DNA of 32,298 bases from Desulfuromonadaceae bacterium (GCA_030595055.1 JAUVEB010000005.1:1-32298), one strand, 5' to 3'. Positions 7,405 to 15,598 are shown, counted from the stretch's first letter. Program-made: numbers and translations. The notes: generated from the sequence alone by a model not told the origin.

Positions 7405-9323
7405 TTCCCGCAACGTTTATAGTATGTCGACCCCCGCAGGCGGGCGGCGAACTGATCAAGGATCTCCCGTCGCTCGGTCAGGTTAATCTTGCCGTCGCGA
7501 ACCGCCTGTTCCGTCTTGGTACGAAAGTCTTCGAACAATGTTTCCGGATGATATTCCACGTAGCTGAGAACTTCAGCAATGCTGTCACCGGAAATTTCCT
7601 TGACCAGGTCAAAGCTGCCGTCCTCGTTGAGCCGGATACTGAGGACGTTGGTGTCGCCGAACAGGTTGTGCAGATCCCCGAGGGTTTCCTGGTAAGCTCC
7701 CATCAGGAAGACGCCGAGAATGTAATCTTCGTTTTCCTTGAGTTGGTGCAGGGGCAGGGTCTGCTGTTCCCCACCGTTGAGGACAAAACAGTCGAGCTTG
7801 CCGTCGCAATCGCAGGTCAAGTCGGAAATAATGCCGTCGCGGATCGGGGCTTCATGCAGTCGGTGGATCGGTAAAACCGGGTAAACCTGGCCGATGGCCC
7901 AAGTGTCGGGCAGCGACTGGAAAACGCTGAAATTGCCGTAATAGATATCTGCCAGACTTTTGCGCAGCTCATTCAGGCCGGGAGCGTCGGGGCTTGCCGC
8001 AGTCAGTTCAGTCGTGACTCGTCGGGCGATACTTAAAAACAGGTTCTCGGCCAACGAGCGTTGCCGCAGGTTGAGTTCTCCCTGACGGAAAAGTTCGCGA
8101 ATCCGGTCACGGTTGGCCAGCGCTTCGTTATAGGTGAGAAAGGGATCCGCTTCTTGTTGTTGCTGATGTAACACGAACTGACGGGCGACTAAGGGCGGTG
8201 CATCCGCCGGGCAGTTTTCAGGCAAGGACAGAGGTTCGAAGCGCAGCACGTCAAGGATGTCGAACAGCAGCATGGTGGTATGGGCCACCGTGGCTCGTCC
8301 CGATTCTGTGATCAGGGTCGGATGTGCAACCTGTTTGCGGTCGAGAGTTGCCGCGACGGTTTCCACCAGGCAGCGACAGTAACCGGCCATGTCGTAATTG
8401 CGTGAATGGCTCTGTTTTGATTGGTTGCCGATGTAGTCGACGGCCAGGCCGCCCCCCAGGTCAAGGTATTGCAGTGGCACACCTTCTTCTGCCAGATCGG
8501 CATAAAAGCGGCCGGCTTCACGAACCCCGGCGCGTATTTCCTCGATATCGGGAATCTGTGAGCCGAGATGGCAGTGGAGCAGTTGCAGGCAGCCGAGCAT
8601 ATCTGCCTGGCGGAGCTGATCAACGACAGCGACCAGTTGTGCCGTGCTCAGGCCGAAACTGCTGCGATCACCGGTGGTTTCGGTCCAGAGTCCACCGACT
8701 TTCACCGAAACCTTGATCCGCACACCGATCAGCGGCTTGATGCCGGTCGCCTTGCTGCGTTCGAGGAGCAGCGGCAGCTCGGTCGGCGACTCGATGACAA
8801 AGAAACAGCGGTAACCCAGCTTGCCGGCCCAGAGGCCGAGATCAATGAATTCACGGTCTTTATAACCATTACAGATCAGCAGCCCGCCTTCATTCAGGTT
8901 GGCCAGGGCGAGCAGCAGTTCGGCTTTACTTCCGGCTTCCAGGCCATGACCATAGGCGGCACCGAAACGACTGATTTCGCGGATGACCTGGCACTGCTGG
9001 TTGACCTTGACCGGAAAAACGCCCTGGTATCGACCCCGGTAACCCGCCTCGGCCATTGCCGTCGCGAAGCTCTCGTTGAGCAGTTGGATTCTTTCATCAA
9101 GCAGGTTTTCCACCCGCAGCAGCAAGGGAAAGTCATAGCCGCGTTGCTTGGCCCCGGTGACGATATCGATGAGCGGGATGGCGACTTCGCCGGACGGGAA
9201 TTGACCCTTGACCCGGACATTGCCGTCAGCGGAAAGGTCAAAATTCCCTTTGCCCCACTGGTGAATGCCGTAAAGCTCGGCGGAATCTTTGCTGCTCCAC
9301 GCGGTTGCTTGAGTTCGCTTCAT
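7401..9323 (-). CDS. speA: Biosynthetic arginine decarboxylase, PLP-dependent
   Basis: It converts arginine to agmatine and CO2, the first step of the agmatine route to putrescine and spermidine. The 640-residue length is normal for SpeA. The PLP-binding lysine is Lys106 in GVFPVKVNQQ. The HCHLGSQI motif and the glycine-rich phosphate-binding LDLGGGLAVDY follow in the barrel domain. The C-terminal domain carries the SDLTCDCDGK and DLHNLFGDTN segments conserved in SpeA. Its start overlaps the speE stop as ATGA, and its stop overlaps the cytochrome b5-like gene the same way, so the three genes are translationally coupled. No agmatinase or agmatine deiminase gene is seen in the window. Confidence 0.97.
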   Translation of the reverse strand: MKRTQATAWSSKDSAELYGIHQWGKGNFDLSADGNVRVKGQFPSGEVAIPLIDIVTGAKQRGYDFPLLLRVENLLDERIQLLNESFATAMAEAGYRGRYQGVFPVKVNQQCQVIREISRFGAAYGHGLEAGSKAELLLALANLNEGGLLICNGYKDREFIDLGLWAGKLGYRCFFVIESPTELPLLLERSKATGIKPLIGVRIKVSVKVGGLWTETTGDRSSFGLSTAQLVAVVDQLRQADMLGCLQLLHCHLGSQIPDIEEIRAGVREAGRFYADLAEEGVPLQYLDLGGGLAVDYIGNQSKQSHSRNYDMAGYCRCLVETVAATLDRKQVAHPTLITESGRATVAHTTMLLFDILDVLRFEPLSLPENCPADAPPLVARQFVLHQQQQEADPFLTYNEALANRDRIRELFRQGELNLRQRSLAENLFLSIARRVTTELTAASPDAPGLNELRKSLADIYYGNFSVFQSLPDTWAIGQVYPVLPIHRLHEAPIRDGIISDLTCDCDGKLDCFVLNGGEQQTLPLHQLKENEDYILGVFLMGAYQETLGDLHNLFGDTNVLSIRLNEDGSFDLVKEISGDSIAEVLSYVEYHPETLFEDFRTKTEQAVRDGKINLTERREILDQFAARLRGSTYYKRCGK

Positions 9324-10165
9324 TCGGCAATATTTTCCCTGGCGAAGGTCGGCAGCATGAAGGCGCCGAGGTGCAGGTCTTCGTTGTAGTACTTGGTGTA
9401 AAAACTACGCTTCGCAGCTCTCTGGCGATCAAAGTCTTTGACCGGATGGTATTTTTTGCCGGCAAAGGCAAAACTCCAGAAGCCGCTCGGGTAGGTCGGA
9501 ATAAAGGCCTGATACATCTCGACGATCGGATAGACGGCCCGCAGGTTACGGTACATGTTCTGCTGGATTTCGGCGTGGTAAAAGGGGGACTCGCTCTGGG
9601 CAACCATGATCCCGTCCGCTTTCAGGGCACTGTACACCAGGCGGTAGAAATCCTCTTCGAACAGGCCGACCGCCGGGCCGATCGGGTCGGTGGAGTCGAC
9701 CAGGATGACATCGAATTCGTTCCGGTGTTCACGGATGTAGGCCAGGCCGTCAGCAACATGCAGTTTGACGCGCGGATTGCTGCCGTCGATCTCGCAGGCC
9801 ATGCCGGGCAGCAGCTCGACAGATTTGTCGATGACCAGACCGTCGATTTCACAGAGGGTGGCCAGTTCAACCCCGGGGTGTTTGATGATTTCGCGGATGC
9901 TGCCGCCGTCACCACCACCGATGACCAGCACCTGCTTGGGATTCGGATGGGTGAAAAGGGCCGGGTGAACAATCATGTCATGATAGATGAATTCGTCCCG
10001 CTCGGTGACCATGACGAGCCCGTCAAGCAGCATCATCTTGCCATATTCCGGGGTATTGACGATATCAAGCTGTTGGAATTCACTCTTGCCCGAGAAGAGG
10101 GTTTCGGTCACCTTCAGGGTGATGCCGACATTCTCGCTATGTTTTTCCGTGTACCAGAGTTCCAT
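9320..10165 (-). CDS. speE: Spermidine synthase (polyamine aminopropyltransferase)
   Basis: It transfers the aminopropyl group of decarboxylated S-adenosylmethionine to putrescine or another polyamine. Seen are the N-terminal MELWYTEKHSENVGITLKV, the GGGDGGSIREI motif of the decarboxylated-AdoMet site, the LCEIDG acidic residues and the catalytic DSTDPIGPA. The track begins at a TTG at 10204; the ATG at 10165 matches the usual start of SpeE and gives 281 residues, with GAGG about 12 bases upstream. It lies 22 bases after the arginine-decarboxylase homologue and overlaps speA by four bases. No speD is present in the window. Confidence 0.96.
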   Translation of the reverse strand: MELWYTEKHSENVGITLKVTETLFSGKSEFQQLDIVNTPEYGKMMLLDGLVMVTERDEFIYHDMIVHPALFTHPNPKQVLVIGGGDGGSIREIIKHPGVELATLCEIDGLVIDKSVELLPGMACEIDGSNPRVKLHVADGLAYIREHRNEFDVILVDSTDPIGPAVGLFEEDFYRLVYSALKADGIMVAQSESPFYHAEIQQNMYRNLRAVYPIVEMYQAFIPTYPSGFWSFAFAGKKYHPVKDFDRQRAAKRSFYTKYYNEDLHLGAFMLPTFARENIAE

Positions 10166-10187
10166 AGATGATGGCATCCTCGCAGGG

Positions 10188-10655
10188 TTAGGAATTCTGC
10201 TCAATGACCGCTACGGCAAGCACGCTGCCGAGTCGCTCGACACGATGCTGGACGGCGATGGAATGGATTTCGCGAACCGCGAGTCCGCGGGCTTTCAAGC
10301 CATCTTCGGCCATTCGCCGGGCAATCGCTTCGATATCCTCTTTATGCCCGGAGGCTGCGTATTCCATCACCAATCCCGCCCGTCCGGTCTCTGTCGGCCA
10401 GGCCACAGCGATCCCGGCAGAAATGATTTCATCCGGGGTTTCACTACAGATCGAGGCAACAACAGCGGGAAGCGTCGCTGCTTCGGCGAGTCGTTCCGGC
10501 GCTGTCTGCCTGGTTTGCGGTGGGACCAGGTGACAACCGGTGAGCAGGTTGATATTGTCGACACCGGCGGCAATGCGGGCCAGGTCCAGGGCGTTTTGGC
10601 AGGAACTTCCCTCGCTGGCTCCACAGCTGAGAAAAAATCGCTTGGCAACTTTCAT
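10188..10655 (-). CDS. Pyruvoyl-dependent arginine decarboxylase homologue with altered cleavage site
   Basis: This 155-residue protein belongs to the PvlArgDC (PdaD) family, whose members cut themselves between two serines to make a pyruvoyl cofactor. The fold markers are clear: CGASEG, GVDNINL, SETPDEIISAGIAVA, GLVMEYAASG and SIAVQH. The Asn (DNINL) and Glu (GLVMEY) that act in catalysis in the archaeal enzyme are kept. However, where that enzyme has SSIMPP, this one has CHLVPP, so the serine that would become pyruvoyl is a histidine. It is probably not a conventional decarboxylase. The start at 10655 has GAGGGAG upstream and matches family length; the track start at 10811 lies in repeat sequence. 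It heads the speE-speA operon. Confidence 0.82.
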   Translation of the reverse strand: MKVAKRFFLSCGASEGSSCQNALDLARIAAGVDNINLLTGCHLVPPQTRQTAPERLAEAATLPAVVASICSETPDEIISAGIAVAWPTETGRAGLVMEYAASGHKEDIEAIARRMAEDGLKARGLAVREIHSIAVQHRVERLGSVLAVAVIEQNS

Positions 10656-10702
10656 TGGTTTTTCGGCTCCCTCAATTATGATGCACTCGCAAAAAGTCAT
10701 GA

Positions 10703-10993
10703 GATGGCTAAGCAAAAATTTCGACCTACAAGGCCTAGGAGGCTGTCCGAGAATACAAGAACCTACTGTGAAACCGTCTGATCGGTTCATATTTTCGTAA
10801 GTTTTCGACAAATAGCGGTGTTATTCGCTCTCAAACCTACGAAAATCTGCCCTCGAACAGCTGATTTCTCGCTACGGTTCGTATTCTCGGACAGACTCCT
10901 AGTGGTTTTTCAGGGGTGAAGGCATACATATGGTATGTCGAGGTCCTGAAAAAACGCTGCAACGCAGTAGGGCGGACTTTTTGCTTAGTCATC
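10703..10993. repeat. Nested inverted-repeat element (MITE- or REP-cluster-like), about 290 bp
   Basis: The outer arms at 10703-10723 and 10973-10993 match as reverse complements at 18 of 21 bases (GATGGCTAAGCAAAAA type). The inner arms at 10735-10756 and 10881-10902 match at 21 of 22 (CTAGGAGGCTGTCCGAGAA type). Between and beside them lie further hairpins: ATTTTCGTA with TACGAAAAT (10791-10799/10838-10846), and TTTTTCAGG with CCTGAAAAA (10906-10914/10945-10953) enclosing GCATAC/GTATG. No transposase is encoded. This could be a non-autonomous mobile element or a structured transcript. Confidence 0.7.
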
Positions 10994-11119
10994 AATTATG
11001 CCGGGTTGGAATCAGCTGTTACTATACTCGGTTTTCAGCCCTGTCAAGCATTTATTCTTAGCATCGCAACGGCTTTTCTCTTCTGCGAGTGCATTTTTTT
11101 CAATGCTGTGCTAAATAGT

Positions 11120-11144
11120 TCCCACCCGGAAACTCCGGGTGGGA
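11120..11144. promoter_or_regulatory. GC-rich hairpin in the proC leader
   Basis: TCCCACCCGG and CCGGGTGGGA form a perfect 10-bp stem with a 5-base loop, about 75 bases before the proC start. There is no T-tract, so it is not a standard terminator. It may be an mRNA structure or a repeat copy. Confidence 0.4.
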
Positions 11145-11219
11145 GCTGGTAGGTTTCCAGGTCGGGGACTAAACAAGACTGTAAAAGGACATCAGATAGG
11201 CATTTGAAAGGGAACAGCG

Positions 11220-12032
11220 ATGACCAATGTGCAAAAAATCGGTTTTATCGGTGGCGGGAACATGGCAGAGGCCATGATTAAGGGTTTGCTCTCCAGCAGT
11301 TTTCCCCTTGAGCGGATCATGGCGTCGGAACCGAGCGAATTGCGCCGGGAACATCTGCTGGAAACCTATGGGATTGAATTGACGACCGATAATCTTGAGC
11401 TGATGCGAAGTTGCGAGATTGTCATACTGGCCATCAAACCGCAGATTGTTGTTGAGGTACTTGAAGAGGTTGCTCCGGCTTATCGCGATGACAAGCTGAT
11501 TGTCTCGATTCTGGCCGGGGTTTCGTCAACCACCATTGAAGGGTATTTCCAGGGGTCACCGCGGGTTGTCCGGGTGATGCCGAATACGCCTGCCCTGGTC
11601 GGTGAAGGAGCCAGTGCCATCTGTCATGGACACCATTCAAGCAAAGAGGATCTGGCCCTGGTCAAGCAGTTGTGTGAAGCGGTGGGCAAGGTGCAGATTA
11701 TCGATGAGCGGCAGATGGATGCGGCAACCGGCCTGTCCGGTTCCGGGCCGGCCTACATTTACACCGTGATTGAGGCTCTGGCCGATGGTGGGGTGCGTGA
11801 AGGGTTGCGACGCGATGTTGCTCATGCCCTGGCGGTACAGACGGTGGTCGGTGCCGCATTGATGGTGCGCGAGACCGGCGAGCATCCGGCGATCTTGCGT
11901 GACCGGGTCTGTTCTCCCGGCGGTACGGCGATTACCGGTGTCAGTACTCTGGAGAAAAAGGGGCTGCGGACGACCCTGATGGAGGCCGTTTCCGCCGCTG
12001 CTGCCCGTTCTCGCGAGCTGGGGAGTCACTGA
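11220..12032 (+). CDS. proC: Pyrroline-5-carboxylate reductase
   Basis: It catalyses the last step of proline synthesis, reducing pyrroline-5-carboxylate with NAD(P)H in the cytoplasm. The 270-residue protein has the Rossmann motif IGFIGGGNMAEAM at the N-terminus and the VRVMPNTPALVGEGASA segment. The C-terminal substrate-binding signature is intact: GLSGSGPAYIY, then SPGGTAITGVSTLEKKGLR. AAAGGGAAC precedes the ATG. It appears to be a single-gene unit facing the heme-sensor gene. A strong hairpin separates the two. Confidence 0.97.
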   Translation: MTNVQKIGFIGGGNMAEAMIKGLLSSSFPLERIMASEPSELRREHLLETYGIELTTDNLELMRSCEIVILAIKPQIVVEVLEEVAPAYRDDKLIVSILAGVSSTTIEGYFQGSPRVVRVMPNTPALVGEGASAICHGHHSSKEDLALVKQLCEAVGKVQIIDERQMDAATGLSGSGPAYIYTVIEALADGGVREGLRRDVAHALAVQTVVGAALMVRETGEHPAILRDRVCSPGGTAITGVSTLEKKGLRTTLMEAVSAAAARSRELGSH

Positions 12033-12059
12033 GCGGACTTTCAGATAAATAATTGTCAA

Positions 12060-12096
12060 AAAAACAGGGGTTACTGATATTCAGTAACCCCTGTCC
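12060..12096. terminator. Terminator between convergent proC and the heme sensor gene
   Basis: ACAGGGGTTACTGA and TCAGTAACCCCTGT form a 14-bp stem with a three-base loop. Read on the minus strand it is followed by seven Ts, so it terminates the sensor gene well. It may also stop proC transcripts. Confidence 0.85.
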
Positions 12097-12122
12097 CGCC
12101 TCCTGCTGTAACTCGCAAAAAG

Positions 12123-13001
12123 TTATTTTTTGAGAATATTTATCGCTTTTTCCAGTGAAACCTTCATCCGGTTAAACGCATCGGCCAGTAATTTGATTTC
12201 ATCATTGGTGTCGACATCGAAAGAGCGATCCATCTTGCCGCGACTGATATCGCCGGCAACATCGACGATATTTTCAATCGGTTTCACCACGCTGCGAATA
12301 ATGATGCGGTCAATGACGATCAGAGCGATCAGGAAGAGCAAGCTGATTGTGCCCCCCAGGTAGGCAAGTTTTGTCATGGCCAGCGCCTTGGATGCCTCGG
12401 TGGGGACATAAACAATCCGGGTGCCGACAATCTCTCCCAATTTGTAGCCGTAACCAGAGGTGTCTCCATACTCTGCAACCATATCAGGGTGGGCTACTTC
12501 CGGGGTGTCATGACACCAGATACAGCCTTTGCTCACTTTAATCGGTACGGCGGCCGCGTAGAAACTTTTGCCGTTGCGGGTGGTAAAGCCTCGCCATTCT
12601 TTGTAATCACCATTAGCGAAACCGGCAATGATCCTCTCTTCAAAAGAGGTCGACAGATTCTCCTGGTTCAGTGGGTTGGGCGAACTCACCCGGAGAATGT
12701 ATTCCGGATACTGCTCCTGGAGCAGCTTTGCTGTTTTAACCAGCATGACGGCGCCAACTGATGCTTCAGGAAAATAGACATCTTCGGCCAATTCTTTCAA
12801 GTTCGGGCGGACGAACTTTTTCATATATTGCTGGTTGGCCAGCATCGATGAAATGAACAGCTCCGTTTTTTCCGCCGCTTCGCGTTCGGTGTCCCGTTGC
12901 AGCAGGGAATAACCGATCCCTATAACGGCAACCATGGAAAAGATATAAACGACAGCGAGGATAACCATGATCCTCTTGCGGATACTCATATTTTTCAGCA
13001 T
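12123..13001 (-). CDS. Membrane c-heme sensor, DUF3365 (Tll0287-like) plus HAMP, no output domain
   Basis: This 292-residue protein has an N-terminal membrane segment (about 11-31), a periplasmic domain of about 165 residues, a second membrane segment (about 208-230) and a HAMP domain at the end. The periplasmic part fits DUF3365/Tll0287-like heme sensors and has one c-type heme motif, CIWCH. The HAMP domain (VKPIENIVDVAGDISRG) is followed by the NDEIKLLADAFNRM segment, and the protein stops there, without a methyl-accepting, kinase or cyclase module. It probably senses redox state or a heme ligand. It must signal through another protein, perhaps the receiver and PATAN-like proteins encoded just upstream, although 161 bases separate them. 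Confidence 0.85.
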   Translation of the reverse strand: MLKNMSIRKRIMVILAVVYIFSMVAVIGIGYSLLQRDTEREAAEKTELFISSMLANQQYMKKFVRPNLKELAEDVYFPEASVGAVMLVKTAKLLQEQYPEYILRVSSPNPLNQENLSTSFEERIIAGFANGDYKEWRGFTTRNGKSFYAAAVPIKVSKGCIWCHDTPEVAHPDMVAEYGDTSGYGYKLGEIVGTRIVYVPTEASKALAMTKLAYLGGTISLLFLIALIVIDRIIIRSVVKPIENIVDVAGDISRGKMDRSFDVDTNDEIKLLADAFNRMKVSLEKAINILKK

Positions 13002-13098
13002 ATTACCAACTCCTGTTTTTTTCGACCGGGGAATGGATTAGTTTCCATCCGGAAACGTCCCTTTTCCACAATCTCAGTGTTAAGTTGCGCGTTTGCTT

Positions 13099-13130
13099 GT
13101 GCGGAGGTGTAGATCGCTACGCCTACGCAC
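13099..13130. repeat. Imperfect palindrome upstream of the heme sensor gene
   Basis: GTGCGGAGGTGTAG and CTACGCCTACGCAC pair with two mismatches around ATCG, in the 161-base gap between the PATAN-like gene and the heme sensor. It could be an mRNA hairpin, an operator or a REP copy. Confidence 0.4.
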
Positions 13131-13162
13131 AACAGCTTGATTGTCTTGATCTTGCATAAAAA

Positions 13163-13738
13163 TTAAATTGTGAATCGTTCAATAAAATCGCTGCGCTCAG
13201 TTTCCAGGACCTCTTTCGCCAAGGCTAGAACAAAAGCGTCGAAGAACGGCTTCTGAATCGGTTTTCCCAGGGTGTAATTCATTGCCGTGGCTGCCTGCTC
13301 GGCGAGAATTGTGCCGATCGGGCCGACCAAATCGATAAACCCGTCGATCACGAGGTTGACCCTGTCCGCGGAAATTTCGTCACCATCCCCGACGGAAACC
13401 GGTTTGACTTGTTCAGGGACGGCTGTTGGCGGTACGGGAGCCGCTGCTGCCGGAGGGGGGAGCGCAGAGTTGCCGAAAGTTGCCAGCAGTTGCTGATGAA
13501 GTGGATAGTCGAGCCTTTTGCGCACCGGGTAGCCCGCGATAAAATTGATCCATTCCACTGTTTTGGTTGTTAGTGCCGCAATGATCTGCTCGGGCGCCAG
13601 GCGGCCATGAGAAATATGCACCGCCTCGCCATTCTCAATAAGAATTTTGCACAGGTGGATATCCCCGGCCAGTTTTATGACCAGTTGTCCCTGCTGTCCT
13701 TTGACGAGATGCTGGCTGAAAGCTTCCACCAAGGTCAT
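13163..13738 (-). CDS. PATAN/DUF4388-like signalling protein
   Basis: This 191-residue soluble protein has an N-terminal half (about 1-85) with the pattern of PATAN/DUF4388 domains: alternating beta-strands, INGEAVHISHGRL-type turns (here IENGEAVHISHGRL), a short helix and a final strand before PL. An alanine/proline linker (about 90-115) follows, then a helical C-terminal domain (LVIDGFIDLVGPIGTILAEQA) resembling domains found with receivers in gliding and twitching systems (DUF8082-like). The start follows the receiver stop directly (TAA then ATG), with GGGAGGAATTTA before it, so the two are co-translated. It is probably an adaptor in a receiver-linked pathway. The family call is by pattern only. 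Confidence 0.6.
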   Translation of the reverse strand: MTLVEAFSQHLVKGQQGQLVIKLAGDIHLCKILIENGEAVHISHGRLAPEQIIAALTTKTVEWINFIAGYPVRKRLDYPLHQQLLATFGNSALPPPAAAAPVPPTAVPEQVKPVSVGDGDEISADRVNLVIDGFIDLVGPIGTILAEQAATAMNYTLGKPIQKPFFDAFVLALAKEVLETERSDFIERFTI

Positions 13739-14107
13739 TTAAATTCCTCCCAGCTGCTTTTTTATCTCCAGTAGCAATGCCATCGGATCATAGGGTTTAG
13801 TGATATAGGCGTCTGCACCCTGTTTTTTGCCCCAGAACTTATCGCCGGCCTCCGATTTTGAAGTCAGCAGGATGATCGGGATGTTTTTGAAGTTCGGATC
13901 GGTTTTCAGCGATCTGCAGACCTGAAACCCGTTCTTTTCCGGCATGATCACATCGAGAATAATCAGGTCGAACGGCTCTCTGTGGGCGACTGCTTCAGCC
14001 TCCTTACCATCACGTGTCGTGGTGATTTCGTAGGGCGTTGACTTGAGGATTTCCTGGAGAAAAAGAAGTTCTGTTTCGCTGTCTTCAGCAATAAGAATTT
14101 TGGCCAT
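13739..14107 (-). CDS. PilH/PilG-like single-domain response regulator
   Basis: This 122-residue receiver protein has the acidic pair in IAEDSE, phosphoacceptor Asp52 in IILDVIMPEKNGF, a Thr/Ser switch in LLTSKSE and Lys-Pro in ITKPYDP. The DKFWGKKQGADAYITKP region is typical of the twitching/chemosensory PilH group. The track start at 14155 is replaced by the ATG at 14107, which has AAAGGAG just upstream and begins MAKILIAEDS. It is the first gene of the pair with the PATAN-like protein. The kinase that phosphorylates it is not in the cluster. Confidence 0.9.
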   Translation of the reverse strand: MAKILIAEDSETELLFLQEILKSTPYEITTTRDGKEAEAVAHREPFDLIILDVIMPEKNGFQVCRSLKTDPNFKNIPIILLTSKSEAGDKFWGKKQGADAYITKPYDPMALLLEIKKQLGGI

Positions 14108-14467
14108 GATCGCTCCTTTATGTCTGCTTTGAGCCAAGGGGCACGCTTGAGTCAAGCATGAATTGTGCCCGATGTCTCTACGGTATGAAGATGTACTAAG
14201 GCCTGCTTATTACGTGAGTATAATGAAAGTTTAATTATTTTACAACTGGTGATATGGAGATATTCTGAAAAAAAGACCGCGGAAGCACGGAATTCTTGGT
14301 CAGCGGAACGAGGTGTTTTCAGCGAAGGGGATTCTCAGTAGTGTTTTGCGATGATCGGTAGGAGCTTTTGCCGCTCGGCAACAGGCTGCGGAATCTGCTC
14401 ATCTGGTAGTGACCGACCCGGCGGGTCAGATCAAGGACATGACTGAGAAGTTGCGGATCAGGCATGG
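14108..14467. other. Intergenic region with a possible decayed coding remnant
   Basis: This 360-base stretch has no intact gene. The left half is AT-rich and should hold the promoter of the leftward receiver operon. In the right half one plus-strand frame (about 14365-14470) reads like the C-terminal tail of a methyl-accepting chemotaxis protein (AARQQAAESAHLVV ... QIKDMTEKLRI), but no start or upstream body is present. The resemblance is weak. Confidence 0.35.
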
Positions 14468-15598
14468 TCAGGTGACTTTATTCCTTTCGCTGATGATCTG
14501 CGTGTGCGGATTGAAGGTCCGGCGATACTGACGAATCTCAAGAATAATGATGTTGATAATGCTGACGATCGGCACACCGATAATCATTCCCAGGACCCCG
14601 TAGAGTTTGCCGCCCATGACAATGGCGAGAATGACCAGCAGGGGATGCAGGTTTGAGACCCGTGAAATGAGAATCGGGATGAGGATGAAGTTGTCGAGAA
14701 TGACCTGGGCAATCAACAGGTAGACACAGAGAATCCACCAGAATTGCCCTCCCATTCCCAGGTCGACCAAGGCGATCAGCAGGCCGGGGATCATGCCGAT
14801 AATCGGGCCGATATAGGGAACCAGGTTGGTGACCCCGGCAACCACCCCGAGGATCGGGGCGTAGCGAATGTCGGTGAGGGAGAGCCCCATCCAGACAACG
14901 ATGCCGATGATCAGGGCTTCGAGGATTCTCCCGCGGATAAAATGTGTCAGCTGCCAGCTGACATGATCGTAGATGTCGAGCACCATCTCGAAGTAGCGGT
15001 TCGGTGTCAGGGAAATCAGGCCACGCATGAGCCACCGACTGTCGCGCAGAAAAAAGAAGGAAAAGAGCGGGACCAGTAGGAACAGACTGCCGATTCGCAT
15101 GGCCGATTTTGGTGTGTGGATGAGGATCAGGCCGAGGAAAGTCTCGGCCGATTGGCGCATTTTCTCCGGCAGATCATAGTCTTTGACGAAGGGAAAATGT
15201 TCCTGGGCCTTCATCAGCAAGCCGTTGAGGTACTCAATGGCACGACCGAGATAGCGTGGGAAGTCGGCTTTGAGGGCTTGCATCATCCCTTCCCAGTTTG
15301 GTGATCCGATCGATAACAGCAACAGCAGGATCAGCATTGAAAGCAGGAAATAAACAATGAAAATACTCCCGGTTCGGCCGATCTTTTCCCCTTCGAAAAA
15401 TTGCACCAGCGGGTCAAGCAGGAAGGCCGCGATCAGTGACAACAGGATCGGCAGGAACAGTCCGTCGGTTGCTGTCTGCAGCATTTTGGTGATGGTTGAT
15501 GCCGAGGAAAAGATGGCAATTCCGGAGGCAATGGCCGCCGTCAGGACAAAATAGAGCAGGAAAACCTGGGCGCGGCTGAGACCGCTCTGATCGGTCAT
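14468..15598 (-). CDS. AI-2E/PerM-family membrane transport protein
   Basis: This 376-residue polytopic inner-membrane protein has about eight hydrophobic segments in the AI-2E transporter (PerM, formerly UPF0118) arrangement: two near the N-terminus, a hydrophilic section of about 80 residues, then a cluster with the family signature TNLVPYIGPIIGMIPGLLIAL and the GKLYGVLGMIIGVPIV repeat. Members export varied small molecules or act as Na+/H+ antiporters, so the substrate cannot be named. The ATG overlaps the stop of the upstream cyclic-nucleotide-binding gene (ATGA). This coupling suggests that the soluble protein regulates or accompanies the transporter. Confidence 0.9.
   Translation of the reverse strand: MTDQSGLSRAQVFLLYFVLTAAIASGIAIFSSASTITKMLQTATDGLFLPILLSLIAAFLLDPLVQFFEGEKIGRTGSIFIVYFLLSMLILLLLLSIGSPNWEGMMQALKADFPRYLGRAIEYLNGLLMKAQEHFPFVKDYDLPEKMRQSAETFLGLILIHTPKSAMRIGSLFLLVPLFSFFFLRDSRWLMRGLISLTPNRYFEMVLDIYDHVSWQLTHFIRGRILEALIIGIVVWMGLSLTDIRYAPILGVVAGVTNLVPYIGPIIGMIPGLLIALVDLGMGGQFWWILCVYLLIAQVILDNFILIPILISRVSNLHPLLVILAIVMGGKLYGVLGMIIGVPIVSIINIIILEIRQYRRTFNPHTQIISERNKVT

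Larger units (their letters stand above)
10656..11219. other. Gene-free region holding a structured repeat element and the proC leader
   Basis: I see no convincing gene in this 564-base stretch. Most of it (10703-10993) is a nested inverted-repeat element described separately. The rest is the leader of proC, which includes a 10-bp GC-rich hairpin at 11120-11144. Small ORFs in the track here fall inside the repeat and have no recognisable protein features. Confidence 0.7.

Noticed and set aside
8568-10171. Long plus-strand ORFs (273 and 288 residues) opposite speA and speE.
   Set aside because: Both are antisense shadows of strongly recognisable genes.
10655-10811. N-terminal extension of the arginine-decarboxylase homologue in the track.
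   Set aside because: The extension lies in repeat sequence and has no family similarity; the ATG at 10655 has a good ribosome-binding site.
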